From Oceanitalea stevensii (GTDB taxonomy: Bacteria; Actinomycetota; Actinomycetes; Actinomycetales; Actinomycetaceae): DNA of 64,000 nucleotides. Location: the NCBI RefSeq assembly GCF_014837105.1, contig NZ_JACSPO010000001.1:1121662-1185661 (forward strand). The letters run 5' to 3'. Below are positions 44,522 to 55,820 of this stretch, one piece after another. The translations under genes and the position numbers were made by a program. Every line of letters starts with the position of its first letter. Within the stretch, counting starts at the first letter, position 1. The notes under the pieces are model-generated. The model saw only the letters and a program-made list of their open reading frames with translations, made no database searches and was not told where the DNA came from.

Positions 44522-45393
44522 CAGGCCTCCCACCAGTCCTCGGCCACCCAGTCGACCGGCCCGAGACCGGCCGCGAGCTCGGCCACCGGGCCGTGCCCGG
44601 GGAGCACCGCCTCCGGCTGCACCCGCGCCCACGGCGCGAGGACGAAGGCCCGCTCGTGGGCACGCGGGTGCGGGAGGGTGAGGTCGGCGTCCTGCCAGGT
44701 GAGTGCGCCGGCCGCGACGAGGTCGAGGTCGAGCGGCCGCGCGCCCCAGCGCTCCTCGCGCACCCGTCCGTGGCCCAGCTCCACCCCCTGGCACAGCGCG
44801 AGCAGCTCGCGCGGCGGCAGGTCGGTGCGCAGGACGGCGACGGCGTTGAGGTAGTCGGGCTGGGGACCCGCACCGGGCAGGGTGAGGGCTTCCGAGCGCA
44901 GCAGCGGGGAGACCGCGGCGACGGTGACGCGGGGGTGCTGCGCGAGCTGGGTGAGCGCCGCGGCGAGCGTGGCCCGCACGTCCCCGAGGTTCCCGCCGAG
45001 GGCGAGGACGACGTCGCGGGCGCCGTCGCCGTCGTCGGCCCGGCGGTGGACGTGGACGGTGACGTCGGCGAAGGGCACCGGGACCGGTGCCTGCGGCTTG
45101 TGGACGGTGACGTCGACGGCGAGCACCCTCGGGTGGGCGAGCACCCGCTCGGCGATGGTCGCTGCGACGGTCTCGACGAGGTCGACGGGCGGCCCGGCGA
45201 GGACGTCGACGACCTCGCGCGCGACCTCGGCGTAGTTGACCGTCAGGGAGAGGTCGTCCCCGGCGGCGGCCGCGCGGGTGTCGAGGTGGAGGACGACGTC
45301 GGCGCTGAACTCCTGGCCCAGCTCCCGCTCCGCAGCGAGGACGCCGTGCCGGCCGCGGGCCCGCAGCCCCGTCAGGGTGATCCGGTCGGTCAT
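44521..45393 (-). CDS. folBK: Bifunctional dihydroneopterin aldolase / HPPK (FolB-FolK fusion)
   Basis: 290 residues. Residues 1-118 are FolB (ITLTGLRARGRHGVLAAERELGQEFSADV, NYAEVAREVVDVLAGPPVDLVETVAATIAERVL). Residues 127-290 are FolK (VLALGGNLGDVRATLAAAL, GARPLDLDLVAAG, LPHPRAHERAFVLAPWA). It makes 6-hydroxymethyl-dihydropterin diphosphate in folate synthesis. M. tuberculosis keeps folB and folK separate; fusions are frequent in Micrococcales. The ATG at 45393 overlaps the folP stop (ATGA). Confidence 0.95.
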   Translation of the reverse strand: MTDRITLTGLRARGRHGVLAAERELGQEFSADVVLHLDTRAAAAGDDLSLTVNYAEVAREVVDVLAGPPVDLVETVAATIAERVLAHPRVLAVDVTVHKPQAPVPVPFADVTVHVHRRADDGDGARDVVLALGGNLGDVRATLAAALTQLAQHPRVTVAAVSPLLRSEALTLPGAGPQPDYLNAVAVLRTDLPPRELLALCQGVELGHGRVREERWGARPLDLDLVAAGALTWQDADLTLPHPRAHERAFVLAPWARVQPEAVLPGHGPVAELAAGLGPVDWVAEDWWEA

Positions 45394-46277
45394 GACGCCC
45401 CCCTCGCGGCCGCGAGGGCCTCGCCCACCCGCACCGCGTCGCGGCTGCCGGGCACCTCGTGGACGCGCACGCCCCACGCGCCGGCCGCGGCCACGAGCGC
45501 CGAGACGGCCGCCGTCGCCGCGTCGCGGGCGAGCGGCGCCGCGGGGTTGCCGTCCTCCCCCGCGAGCAGGGTGCCGAGGAAGCGCTTGCGGGAGGCGCCG
45601 ACGAGCACGGGGTACCCGAGCGCCTGGATCCGGTCGAGGTGGGCGAGCAGCTGCCAGTTGTGCCCGGCGTCCTTGGCGAAGCCCAGCCCGGGGTCCAGGA
45701 CGAGCAGCTCCGGGTCCAGGCCCGCGCCCAGCGCGACCTCCACCCGCGCCGCGAGCTCGGCGCAGACCTCGCTGACGACCCTGTCGTACACGGCACGCTC
45801 GTTCATCGTCGCGGGGTCCCCGCGCCAGTGGCCGAGCACGTACCAGGCGCCGTGGCGGGCGGTGACGGCGAGGATGTCGGGGTCGGCGAGCCCGCCGGAG
45901 ACGTCGTTGACGACGACGGCGCCCGCCCGCAGGCAGGCCTCGGCCGTCTCGGCGTGGACGGTGTCGACGCTGACGACGGCGCCCTGGGCGGCGAGCTCGG
46001 TGACGACGGGCAGGACGCGGTCGATCTCGGCGGCCGGCGGCACGCGCTCGGAGCCCGGCCGGGTGGACTCCCCACCGACGTCGAGGAGGTCGGCGCCCTG
46101 CGCGAGGAGCTCCCGGCCGCGGCGGAGCGCGGCGTCCGGGCGGTCCCAGCGTCCGCCGTCGGAGAAGGAGTCGGGGGTGACGTTGACGACGCCCATGACG
46201 AGCGTCCGGCCGACCCTCGCGAGGTCGGCGGCCCGTGCTCGAGAGCTGCCCACCGGCCCAGGATAGGGGGCGGCCAC
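45390..46277 (-). CDS. folP: Dihydropteroate synthase
   Basis: 295 residues, TIM barrel. VMGVVNVTPDSFSDGGRWD and DVGGESTRPGSERVPPAAE bind the pterin diphosphate and p-aminobenzoate; LDPGLGFAKDAGHNWQLL and VGASRKRFLG complete the site. GTG start at 46277, one base after the folE stop region, so translation follows from folE. Confidence 0.96.
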   Translation of the reverse strand: MAAPYPGPVGSSRARAADLARVGRTLVMGVVNVTPDSFSDGGRWDRPDAALRRGRELLAQGADLLDVGGESTRPGSERVPPAAEIDRVLPVVTELAAQGAVVSVDTVHAETAEACLRAGAVVVNDVSGGLADPDILAVTARHGAWYVLGHWRGDPATMNERAVYDRVVSEVCAELAARVEVALGAGLDPELLVLDPGLGFAKDAGHNWQLLAHLDRIQALGYPVLVGASRKRFLGTLLAGEDGNPAAPLARDAATAAVSALVAAAGAWGVRVHEVPGSRDAVRVGEALAAARGAS

Positions 46278-46278
46278 G

Positions 46279-46892
46279 TCAGCGGCGGGGCGCGATGAGG
46301 CTCATCGCCTCCGCGCGCGTGGCAGCCTGACGCATCTGGCCACGGACGGCGGAGGTGATCGTCCGGGCGCCGGGCTTGCGGACCCCGCGCATCGACATGC
46401 ACAGGTGCTCGCACTCGATGACGACGATGACGCCCTGCGGGTCCAGGTGCGTGACGAGCGCGTCGGCGATCTGCGAGGTGAGCCGCTCCTGCACCTGCGG
46501 ACGGCGGGCGAAGGTCTCCACGAGCCGGGCGATCTTGCTCAGCCCGGTGACACGGCCCTGGTGCCCGGGGATGTACCCGACGTGCGCGACGCCGTGGAAG
46601 GGCAGCAGGTGGTGCTCGCAGGTGGAGTACACCTCGATGTCCCGTACGAGGATCATCTCCTCGTGGCCGAGGTCGAAGGTCGTCGCGAGGACCTCGGCCG
46701 GGTCGGTCCGCATCCCCGCGAAGATCTCCTGCAGGGCGCGCGCCACCCGGGCGGGGGTGTCGCGCAGGCCCTCGCGGTCCGGGTCCTCCCCGACGGCGAC
46801 GAGCAGGTCACGCACCGCCGCCCGGACGCCCTCGGCGTCGTAGGGGCGCGCGGCCCCGGCGTCGTCCGGGAGGGCTGCCGGCTCCTCGGCCA

Positions 46893-46893
<1 letters not shown>
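46279..46893 (-). CDS. folE: GTP cyclohydrolase I
   Basis: 204 residues. First step of folate synthesis. Zinc ligands are in [22 protein letters not shown] and [41 protein letters not shown] is the family signature. The ATG at 46893 shares its A with the ftsH stop (TGATG). Confidence 0.97.
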
Positions 46894-48914
<2,021 letters not shown>

Positions 48915-49016
48915 CGGTGGCGGCGCGACGGCCGGGTCCCTCCTGCTCGATCGATCATCGTTTGACGTTACACGTACAGTCCGCGCAGGCGGGCGCGTGT
49001 TCGCCCAGGGCAGGAC

Positions 49017-49042
49017 GGCCTCCCTGCCGGTGCCGGGAGGCC
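49017..49042 (-). terminator. Hairpin after hpt
   Basis: GGCCTCCC (49017-49024) and GGGAGGCC (49035-49042) pair around a GC-rich 10-base loop, starting 13 bases after the hpt stop. It separates the tilS-hpt unit from ftsH. Confidence 0.7.
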
Positions 49043-49055
49043 GCGCACGGGGTGC

Positions 49056-49628
49056 TCAGCCGTTGTAGACGTGGGGTGCCAGCGTGCCGACGAACGGCAG
49101 GTGGCGGTACTTCTCGGCGAAGTCCAGGCCGTAGCCGATGACGAACTCCGGCGGGATGTCGAAGCCGACGTAGCGGACGTCGACCTCGACCTTGGCGGCC
49201 TCCGGCTTGCGCAGCAGGGTGGCGATCTCGACGGATGCCGGGCCGCGGCTGCGGAGGTTCGACACGAGCCAGGACAGCGTGAGCCCGGAGTCGATGATGT
49301 CCTCGACGATGAGCACGTGGCGCCCGTGCAGGTCGGTGTCGAGGTCCTTGAGGATGCGCACCACGCCGGAGGACTTGGTGCCCGACCCGTAGGACGACAC
49401 CGCCATCCAGTCCATCTCGATGCTGGTGTGCATGCGGCGGGAGAGGTCGGCCATGACCATGACGGCTCCGCGCAGCACCCCGACGAGCAGGAGGTCCTTG
49501 CCGGCGTAGTCGGCGTCGATCTCGGCCGCCATCTCGTCGAGCCGGGCCTCGATCTGCTCCTTGGACAGCAGGACCTTCTCGAGGTCGTCTCCCATGTCGC
49601 TGGCGTCCACGCGCACTCCCTCACTCAC
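49056..49628 (-). CDS. hpt: Hypoxanthine (guanine) phosphoribosyltransferase
   Basis: 190 residues. PRPP-binding motif [41 protein letters not shown] at the N-terminal hood and [20 protein letters not shown] at the C-terminus are typical. Salvages hypoxanthine and guanine. GTG start at 49628, overlapping the tilS stop by eight bases; tilS-hpt-ftsH is a conserved order. Confidence 0.96.
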   Translation of the reverse strand: MSEGVRVDASDMGDDLEKVLLSKEQIEARLDEMAAEIDADYAGKDLLLVGVLRGAVMVMADLSRRMHTSIEMDWMAVSSYGSGTKSSGVVRILKDLDTDLHGRHVLIVEDIIDSGLTLSWLVSNLRSRGPASVEIATLLRKPEAAKVEVDVRYVGFDIPPEFVIGYGLDFAEKYRHLPFVGTLAPHVYNG

Positions 49629-50679
49629 CTGCGCCGCGCTCGCCGCGGCGGCCGAAGGTCAGCCTGCCACACCGACGCCCGGCGGTGACAGCGCCGGGCA
49701 GCGACAGCGGCCCCTGGCCCCGGTAGTCCGTGACCAGCGCCTCGAGGGCCGCGACGTGCGTCGCTGTGAGCGCTCCGGGCGGGCACCCGGCCGCCGTGGC
49801 GGCCCGGTGGAGGACCCGTCCCCGCAGCGCGGGGTGCGCACGGGCGAGGACGACGACGTCGAGTCCCACCTCACCCGGCCCGCCCTCCGCCGCGTCACCC
49901 TCCGGGGTGGGCAGGCCCGCTCGTGCCGCCAGCTCGGCGGCAGCGGCGGCGAGGTAGTCCTCGTCCTCGCGCAGCCGCCGCGCGGTACGGGCCAGCGCCT
50001 CGGGCACGCCCGGCCCGAGGGCCTCGGTGAGGGCCGGCAGGACCTGGTGGCGGACGGCGGAGCGGCGCAGCGGGCCACCGTCCGCGCGGCGCCACGGACC
50101 GTCCGGTGCGTTCGTCGGGTCCTCGGCCCACGGCAGCCCGAGGGCCGTGCACACGGCCTCGGTGTCGCGGCGCCGCAGGCCGAGCAGGGGGCGGCGCCAC
50201 AGTCCGGCGGCGGGCGCCATCCCGGCCAGCGAGCGGCCCCCGGAGCCGCGGCCCAGCCTGAGGAGGACCGTCTCGGCCTGGTCGTCCAGGGTGTGCCCGA
50301 GCAGCACGGCGGCGGCCCCGGTCTCCGTCGCGGCCTCCTCGAGCGCGGCGTAGCGGGCCGTGCGGGCGGCGGCCTCCGGGCCACCGGGCCCGCCGACGTC
50401 TACGCCGCGCACCTGGACCGGGTCGAGCCCGAGAGCCCGGCACGCGGCCGCGGCCTCGCGGGCGACGTCGTCGCTGCCGGCGCGCAGCCGGTGGTCGACG
50501 ACGACCGCCCCGCCCAGCAGCCCCGCCCGCGGGGCGACGAAGGCGGTCGCCGCGGCCAGGGCGAGGGAGTCGGCGCCGCCCGAGCAGGCGACGAGGACGA
50601 GGGAGCCCGCAGGCAGGTCCGCGAGCGCCGCCCGGACGGCGGTGCGGGCGGCGGCCACCGCCGGGGCGGGACCGGCCAC
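49621..50679 (-). CDS. tilS: tRNA(Ile)-lysidine synthetase
   Basis: 352 residues. PP-loop ATPase signature [44 protein letters not shown], and [22 protein letters not shown] with the family-specific HxxDDQ. Converts C34 of tRNA-Ile(CAU) to lysidine, needed to read AUA. The C-terminal domain is short, as in other actinobacteria. Confidence 0.95.
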   Translation of the reverse strand: MAGPAPAVAAARTAVRAALADLPAGSLVLVACSGGADSLALAAATAFVAPRAGLLGGAVVVDHRLRAGSDDVAREAAAACRALGLDPVQVRGVDVGGPGGPEAAARTARYAALEEAATETGAAAVLLGHTLDDQAETVLLRLGRGSGGRSLAGMAPAAGLWRRPLLGLRRRDTEAVCTALGLPWAEDPTNAPDGPWRRADGGPLRRSAVRHQVLPALTEALGPGVPEALARTARRLREDEDYLAAAAAELAARAGLPTPEGDAAEGGPGEVGLDVVVLARAHPALRGRVLHRAATAAGCPPGALTATHVAALEALVTDYRGQGPLSLPGAVTAGRRCGRLTFGRRGERGAGE

Positions 50680-50682
50680 GGC

Positions 50683-51744
50683 TCAGCCGTGGACCCGGCG
50701 CACCCAGGCGGTCGGGTCGGCGATCTCGGCGGGGGTCGGCAGGTTCTCGGGGGCGGCCCACACGGCGTTGAGGCCGTTGTGGCCCACCCGGTGGACGACC
50801 CCGCGGACGAAGTCGGCGCCGTTGCGGTACTGGGCGATCTTCGCGTCCATCCCCATGAGCCGGCGGGTGATGACGTCCAGGGTTCCGGTGCCCTCGCGGC
50901 GGCGGTCGAACTGGGTGCGGATGCGGGCCACGGAGGGCAGCACGCGCGGCCCGACGGCGTCCATGACGACGTCGGCGTGCCCCTCGAGCAGCGACATGAC
51001 GGCGACGACCTCCGCGAGGCGCTCACGCTCGTCGTCGGTGAGCACGGCGTCGACGAGCGGGCCGGCGAGGGCCTGCGCCGTCGGGGTCTCCCCTCGGGGC
51101 GTGGTGACGGCCTCGACGACGGCGCGCACGGTCCGTGCCAGGCGCTGACCGCCCCCCTCGGGGGAGGCGATCGAGGAGACGGTCGCGGTCATCCGCTCGG
51201 CGAGGTGGCCGGCGAGCCAGGGCGCGGCGGAGAACTGGACGGCGTGGGTCTGCTCGTGGAGGCAGACCCAGCGGCGGAAGTCGAGGGCGTCGAGGTCGAG
51301 CTCGCGCTCGACGTGGAGGATGTTCGGCGCGACGAGGAGGAGGTAGCCCGGCTCCCCGCGGCCGTCGGCGCTGGTGAAGGGGTCGAACTGGCCCAGCACC
51401 TTCGTCGACAGGTAGGAGAGCATGACGCCGAGCTCCTCACCGCCGAGCCGGGCGGCGCCGGGCAGCGTGGTGGGCGGGAGCAGGTCGCCCACGAGGTGGC
51501 GGAACATCCCGATGTTCGCCTCGGCCCAGCGCGCCCGGTCCACGACGTAGACGGGGCGGCGCGCGGCCTGCGCGGCGGCGTCCTCCAGGCCGGTGATGTC
51601 GGCGACGTGGCCCGGCGCCTCCTTCGCGGAGGTGTGGAGCACGGTGACGAGGCCGCGGACCTCGGCGCGCCCGGCGCGGGGCCCGGGCCGGGACAGCACG
51701 GCGGCACGGTGGCGGGCCGCCCGCCAGTCGATGGGAGAGCTCAT
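50683..51744 (-). CDS. Zinc-dependent metalloprotease family (DUF2342, TIGR03624)
   Basis: 353 residues. Zinc motif HEQTH in WVCLHEQTHAVQFSAAPWLAGHL near the middle, plus VYVVDRARWAEANIGMFRHL and EGHADVVMDAVGPRVLPSVARIRTQFDRRR, hallmarks of an actinobacterial family long labelled F420-associated by co-occurrence. Protease activity is predicted only from HExxH. Same position as Rv3626c. Three bases upstream of tilS, so co-transcribed. Confidence 0.92.
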   Translation of the reverse strand: MSSPIDWRAARHRAAVLSRPGPRAGRAEVRGLVTVLHTSAKEAPGHVADITGLEDAAAQAARRPVYVVDRARWAEANIGMFRHLVGDLLPPTTLPGAARLGGEELGVMLSYLSTKVLGQFDPFTSADGRGEPGYLLLVAPNILHVERELDLDALDFRRWVCLHEQTHAVQFSAAPWLAGHLAERMTATVSSIASPEGGGQRLARTVRAVVEAVTTPRGETPTAQALAGPLVDAVLTDDERERLAEVVAVMSLLEGHADVVMDAVGPRVLPSVARIRTQFDRRREGTGTLDVITRRLMGMDAKIAQYRNGADFVRGVVHRVGHNGLNAVWAAPENLPTPAEIADPTAWVRRVHG

Positions 51745-51800
51745 GCGGTCACGCTATCCCGCGCGCCCCGCCCCGGCGCAGCACGCCCGGCAGCGTCGGG

Positions 51801-53186
51801 CTAGCCGCACTCGCAGGCGGTGACCTCGGCGGCCCACTCGTCGACGGCCGCGCGGGCCGGGCCGACCCCGCCGAGCTCGAGCTCGTCGGCGACGACGGCG
51901 AAGACGAGCAGGCGTCCCTCGACGTCCTGGACGAGACCGGTGAGGCTGACGGCCGTGGTGAGCGTGCCCGTCTTGGCACGCAGCACACCGGCGGCCGGGC
52001 CCATCGGCCGCGAGCTCAGCGTGCCCTCGAGGCCGGCGGCGGGCAGACCGGTGACGGCGCCGTGGAGCTCGGGACGCTCCATCGCGGTGGTGACGACGTC
52101 CGCGAGCACCCTCGCCGGCACCTGGTTCTCCACGAGGAGGCCGGAGGTGTCGGCGAGGGTGACGCCGTCGGTGTCGATGCCCAGCCCGGCGAGCCGGCCG
52201 AGGACGGCGCGGGTGGCGCCGGCGAAGGTGGCCTCCTCGCCGTCGGCGACGGCGACGAGCCGGGACAGCACCTCGGCGACCGAGTTCTCCGACACCGCCA
52301 GGGTGTGGGCGACGACGTCGCGCAGCGGCGCCGACTCGACCGCTCCCAGCTCCTGCCCACCGGCCGGGGCCCCGGCGCGGACGACCTCCCCGCGCACCTC
52401 GACCCCCGCGGCGCGCAGCGCGTCCGCGAAGGCGGCGCCGGCCGCGAGCGCCGGGTCCTCCTGGTAGCCGCCGTCCGGCGCGACGCCCGCGCGGACGGCG
52501 AGCGGCTGGATCGGCATGACGAAGTCGAGGTCGATGCCGCCCCACCCGGGGGCGTAGAGCGGACCGGTGAACAGCGAGTCGTCCACGGCCACGCGGACCT
52601 CCTGCCCCGCGAGCGTCCCGGCCACCTGGGCGGCGAGGTCGCGCAGCGAGGCGCGGCCCACGACGTCGCGTGGGTTCGCCTCGCCGTCGGTGAGGAGGAC
52701 GTCCCCGCCGCCGACGAGCACCACCTGCCCGCCCTCCCCGGCCACCGCCGTCGTGCGCAGGACGTGGCCGGGGCCGAGCGCGTCGAGGGCAGCGACGGCA
52801 CCGAGGAGCTTGAGCGAGGAGGCGGGGGTACGGGGCCGGGCGCCGCCGACGTCGACGAGCACCTCCCCGGTGAGCGCGTCCTCGACGACGACGCCGACGT
52901 CCCCGCCCGTGCGCTCGTCCGCGGCGAGCGCCTCGCTGAGCTCGGTGAGCCGCTCCGCGGAGGGCACCGGCGCGGCCGGGTCGAGCGCGGTGAGGAGCGG
53001 CTCGGCGGGCTCGGCGCCGGGCCGCGGGAAGGGTGCGGGGTCCGGCACCGGGGGCTGTGTGGTGAGGACGCCGGGGACGAGGTCGGCGGCGTCGGCCGCG
53101 CCGTAGCCGCCCACGAGGAGGAGGAGCAGGGCCGTGACGGTGGCCGTCACCCGCCGCTTGCTGCTCGACGCCACTCCGGCCGCCAC
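51801..53186 (-). CDS. dacB: D-alanyl-D-alanine carboxypeptidase/endopeptidase (PBP4, DacB type)
   Basis: 461 residues, exported by one N-terminal helix (VTATVTALLLLLVGGYGAA). Penicillin-binding motifs: SxxK in TPASSLKLLGAVAAL, SxN in AVSENSVAEVL, and KTG in RAKTGTLTTAV. The insert between the first and second motif (VLVGGGDVLLTDG and onward) is typical of class C PBPs. Trims peptidoglycan stem peptides. Divergent from ppa across a 130-base gap, which must hold both promoters. Confidence 0.94.
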   Translation of the reverse strand: MAAGVASSSKRRVTATVTALLLLLVGGYGAADAADLVPGVLTTQPPVPDPAPFPRPGAEPAEPLLTALDPAAPVPSAERLTELSEALAADERTGGDVGVVVEDALTGEVLVDVGGARPRTPASSLKLLGAVAALDALGPGHVLRTTAVAGEGGQVVLVGGGDVLLTDGEANPRDVVGRASLRDLAAQVAGTLAGQEVRVAVDDSLFTGPLYAPGWGGIDLDFVMPIQPLAVRAGVAPDGGYQEDPALAAGAAFADALRAAGVEVRGEVVRAGAPAGGQELGAVESAPLRDVVAHTLAVSENSVAEVLSRLVAVADGEEATFAGATRAVLGRLAGLGIDTDGVTLADTSGLLVENQVPARVLADVVTTAMERPELHGAVTGLPAAGLEGTLSSRPMGPAAGVLRAKTGTLTTAVSLTGLVQDVEGRLLVFAVVADELELGGVGPARAAVDEWAAEVTACECG

Positions 53187-53316
53187 CCCTCCTGCGCCAC
53201 GTCGTGGCCGCGTTCTGCGAACTCGTAGGTCAGACTAGTGCCCGGTAACGACATGAGCGCACCCCCGGCTCCCGCACCCCAGCGAGGCACCGGCGCCCAG
53301 GAGAAGAGGTCAGGCA

Positions 53317-53844
53317 GTGGAGTTCGACGTCACGATCGAGATCCCCAAGGGGAACCGCAACAAGTACGAGGTGGATCACGAGACCGGACGGATCCGCCTG
53401 GACCGGATGCTCTTCACCTCCACCCGCTACCCCGACGACTACGGCTTCATCGAGATGACGCTCGGCGAGGACGGCGACCCGCTCGACGCGCTCGTCCTCC
53501 TCGAGGAGCCCACCTTCCCCGGCTGCCTCATCCGCTGCCGGGCGCTCGGCATGTTCCGCATGCGCGACGAGGCCGGCGGTGACGACAAGGTGCTGTGCGT
53601 GCCCACCGGTGACCAGCGCGCGTCGTGGCGCACGGACATCGAGGACGTCAGCGAGTTCCACCGCCTGGAGATCCAGCACTTCTTCGAGGTCTACAAGGAC
53701 CTCGAGCCCGGCAAGTCCGTCGAGGGCGCGCACTGGGTGGGCCGGGAGGAGGCGGAGGAGGAGATCCGCCGCTCCTTCCAGCGCGCCAAGGACGCCGGCT
53801 ACTACGAGCACGCCGACCCGCACGGGCCGGGTCAGGCCGAGTAG
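53317..53844 (+). CDS. ppa: Inorganic pyrophosphatase
   Basis: 175 residues, soluble type [26 protein letters not shown] opens the protein, and [22 protein letters not shown] carries metal-binding aspartates. [13 protein letters not shown] and GWVGREEA-like W-G segments follow. Pulls biosynthetic reactions forward by removing PPi. GTG start at 53317 with GAAGAGG upstream. dacB/ppa divergence is conserved in actinobacteria. Confidence 0.97.
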   Translation: MEFDVTIEIPKGNRNKYEVDHETGRIRLDRMLFTSTRYPDDYGFIEMTLGEDGDPLDALVLLEEPTFPGCLIRCRALGMFRMRDEAGGDDKVLCVPTGDQRASWRTDIEDVSEFHRLEIQHFFEVYKDLEPGKSVEGAHWVGREEAEEEIRRSFQRAKDAGYYEHADPHGPGQAE

Positions 53845-53845
53845 C

Positions 53846-55258
53846 TCAGACCCGCCCGCCGTAGGGCAGCACGTTGGGCCAGTACATCGGGACCAGCTCG
53901 ACGTTCTTGCCCGGCGACGGCGCGTGCAGGCGCATCCCACCACCGGCGTAGATCGCCACGTGGTAGATCCCCGACGCCGCGCCGTTGTTGGAGTAGAAGA
54001 TGAGGTCGCCGGCCTGGAGCTGGTCGACCGGCACGCGGGTGGTGGCCGCGTACTGCGCCTTCGTCGTGCGCGGCAGGGAGATCCCGGCGCGGGCGAAGGC
54101 CGTCTGGGTCAGGCCCGAGCAGTCGTAGCCGTTGGGTCCGGCCGCGCCCCACACGTAGGGCTTGCCCAGCTGCGTGCGGGCCCAGTCCAGGGCGGCCCGC
54201 GCACCGCTCGACGACGACGGCGGCGGCTGGGGTGCCGGCTCCGGCTTCGGCTCCGGCTTGGCCGGCGCGGGGGTGGTCGGCTGCGGGGCGGGGCGCGTGG
54301 GCTCGGGCGCGGGGCGCGTGGGCTCGGGCCGGGACGGCTCGGGAGCCGGTCGCGCGGGCTCGGGAGCCGGGCGCGACGGCTCGCTGTCGGGCCGTGAGGG
54401 GGCGGGGGCCGGCTGGGCCGGGGCCGCGGGCCGGTCGTTGGCGCGGGAGGCGGCCTCCTGCTCGCGGGCGGCCTCGAGGGCCGCGGCGCGGGCCACCTCG
54501 GCCTCGCGGCGGCGGCGCTCCTCGTCCTGGGCGTCCTGGCGCTCGCGCTCGAGCTCGGCCGTCGTGCCCCGCTGCGTGGCGAGCTGGGCGATGAGCCCCT
54601 CGCGGCGGTCGGCGGACAGCGCGAGCTGGGTCTCGGCGCCGCTCGCGGCGTCGCGGGCCTGCTCCGCGGCGGCGGCCAGCGCCGTCGTCGCGTCCTCCTG
54701 CGCAGCGGCGGCCTCGTCGGCCCGGCGCTGGAAGGTGGCGGCCACGAGCTCGGTCGCCTGGAAGCGCTGGAGCGCCTCGTCGGCGCGGGTGCCCATGCGC
54801 TCGGTGGTCGTCGCGCGCTGCATGGCGTTCTCGAAGCTGTCGGCCGACAGGAGCGGCTCGATGGGTCCGAGGGCGCCGGGGCCGGAGCGGTAGGCGGACA
54901 TCGCGATGCGGCCGATCTCGGCGCGCTGCTCCTCGACCTCGGCCTGCGCGGTCGCGGCTGCCTCGCGGGCCTCGTCGGCGCGGGCGGTGGCCTCGTCCAG
55001 GGCCTCCTGCGCGCCGAGGTAGTCCTCGTTGGCCTGCTGGGCGCGCACGGTCGCGTCCTCGAGCTGGGTGGCGAGGCTGGCGAGCTCGACCTCGAGGTCG
55101 GCGATGCTCGAGGCGGTCCGCCCCTCGGCCTCACGGGCGGCGGCGATCTCCTCCTCGCTCGGCGGCTCGGCCGTGGCCGAGCTGACGAGCATGCCGCTGG
55201 TGAGCGCGAGCACGGCGACGGACACCGCTGCCTGCCGCCGACGGTCCAACCAGCCCAC
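53846..55258 (-). CDS. Secreted NlpC/P60 peptidoglycan hydrolase with coiled-coil domain
   Basis: 470 residues. A signal peptide (VSVAVLALTSGMLVSSATAE) precedes a long coiled coil (residues 35-270, rich in Ala, Glu, Gln and Arg). A Pro/Arg/Glu linker follows (repeats of the type PxRPAPEP), then a C-terminal NlpC/P60 domain with catalytic Cys (YDCSGLTQTAFARAG) and His (YHVAIYAGGGMRLHAP). Layout as in RipA/RipC-type cell-separation hydrolases regulated by their coiled coil. GTG at 55258 with GAGGAGG upstream. Confidence 0.94.
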   Translation of the reverse strand: MGWLDRRRQAAVSVAVLALTSGMLVSSATAEPPSEEEIAAAREAEGRTASSIADLEVELASLATQLEDATVRAQQANEDYLGAQEALDEATARADEAREAAATAQAEVEEQRAEIGRIAMSAYRSGPGALGPIEPLLSADSFENAMQRATTTERMGTRADEALQRFQATELVAATFQRRADEAAAAQEDATTALAAAAEQARDAASGAETQLALSADRREGLIAQLATQRGTTAELERERQDAQDEERRRREAEVARAAALEAAREQEAASRANDRPAAPAQPAPAPSRPDSEPSRPAPEPARPAPEPSRPEPTRPAPEPTRPAPQPTTPAPAKPEPKPEPAPQPPPSSSSGARAALDWARTQLGKPYVWGAAGPNGYDCSGLTQTAFARAGISLPRTTKAQYAATTRVPVDQLQAGDLIFYSNNGAASGIYHVAIYAGGGMRLHAPSPGKNVELVPMYWPNVLPYGGRV

Positions 55259-55350
55259 GCTGCCTCCTCTGCCGCCCGCCGGGCGGCCCTCACTCCAGCG
55301 CCGGGGACGGCGCCGACGCACACGCTAGCGCCTTGAACCCCATAAGGGAA

Positions 55351-55382
55351 CACCAGTCACACCCGTCCCACGAGTCACACCC
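55351..55382. repeat. Direct repeats CAC(C/G)AGTCACACCC upstream of the NlpC/P60 gene
   Basis: Two 14-base copies (55351-55364 and 55369-55382), 13 of 14 identical, 18 bases apart. On the minus strand each reads GGGTGTGACT, like one half of a CRP-type site. They lie 93-124 bases upstream of the start and may bind a regulator of the hydrolase gene. Confidence 0.5.
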
Positions 55383-55442
55383 CTGTCATTCCACGCCCGT
55401 CCCCACTCCCGGGCACCCCCTCGCTCCCCCGGGGTACCCCCT

Positions 55443-55506
55443 CGCCGAGCGCTGACTTGTTACTCGCCCCTCCCTTCTCCACCCCGTAACAACTCAGCGC
55501 TCGGCG
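55443..55506. repeat. Long dyad, 21-bp arms with 22-base loop
   Basis: Arms 55443-55463 and 55486-55506 are complementary at 20 of 21 positions; the inner ends are TTGTTAC and GTAACAA. The loop is pyrimidine-rich. It stands between two divergent genes, far from either stop, so it is unlikely to be a simple terminator. Confidence 0.88.
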
Positions 55507-55631
55507 CTGGTGGCGGCCCGGGGCCCGGGGACCGGAGGACCGGGGACCGGGTGGGCCGGGGCGCGCGGCGTCCAGTGGTGTCCACGTCGTGGACAGCACC
55601 TCGAGGGCGGGTCCGCTGCGCGAGACGCCCC

Positions 55632-55660
55632 TTCTCAGCGGCTCGAGGCGTTCCTAGGCT
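55632..55660 (+). promoter_or_regulatory. Predicted metY promoter
   Basis: TTCTCA (55632-55637) and TAGGCT (55655-55660), 17 bases apart. Transcription would begin at about 55667-55668, at the ATG of the short leader ORF. Confidence 0.5.
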
Positions 55661-55667
55661 CCCCAGC

Positions 55668-55691
55668 ATGAGCCGACGAATGTGCACGTGA
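55668..55691 (+). CDS. Possible leader peptide MSRRMCT upstream of metY
   Basis: Seven codons, ATG to TGA, with Met and Cys codons right before the end. The predicted transcription start coincides with the ATG, so translation would be leaderless. Cysteine-containing leaderless ORFs act as attenuators of sulfur genes in mycobacteria. metY makes homocysteine, so control by cysteine or methionine supply is plausible. It may also be chance: the ORF is very short. Confidence 0.45.
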   Translation: MSRRMCT

Positions 55692-55820
55692 CGCTGCGCA
55701 CCGTTGCCATGCCCGCCGACCTCGGCGCCAGGCCCCCGTGCGCCACCGCCCCCTCCGCGGGACCGGCGTGACGGCAGGGAGCCGGCTCGCCCCCGCTCCC
55801 CCACACCCTGGAGAACCGAC

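Larger units (their letters stand above)
55259..55820. other. 562-base intergenic region between the NlpC/P60 and metY genes
   Basis: The largest gap in the window. It holds a pair of direct repeats (55351-55382), a long dyad (55443-55506), a GC-rich stretch with no clear signal (55507-55630), a predicted promoter with a short leader ORF (55632-55691), and 130 bases of GC-rich leader before metY in which I cannot recognise a known riboswitch. Confidence 0.8.

Noticed and set aside
55259..55442. Possible c-di-AMP (ydaO) riboswitch upstream of the NlpC/P60 gene
   Set aside because: This is a common place for that riboswitch in actinobacteria and disA is present, but the conserved core motifs are not visible on the minus strand.
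55692..55820. Possible SAM-IV or other riboswitch in the metY leader
   Set aside because: The leader has local hairpins such as GAGCCGGCTC, but I could not find the conserved SAM-IV or S-box core elements. A covariance-model search would settle it.
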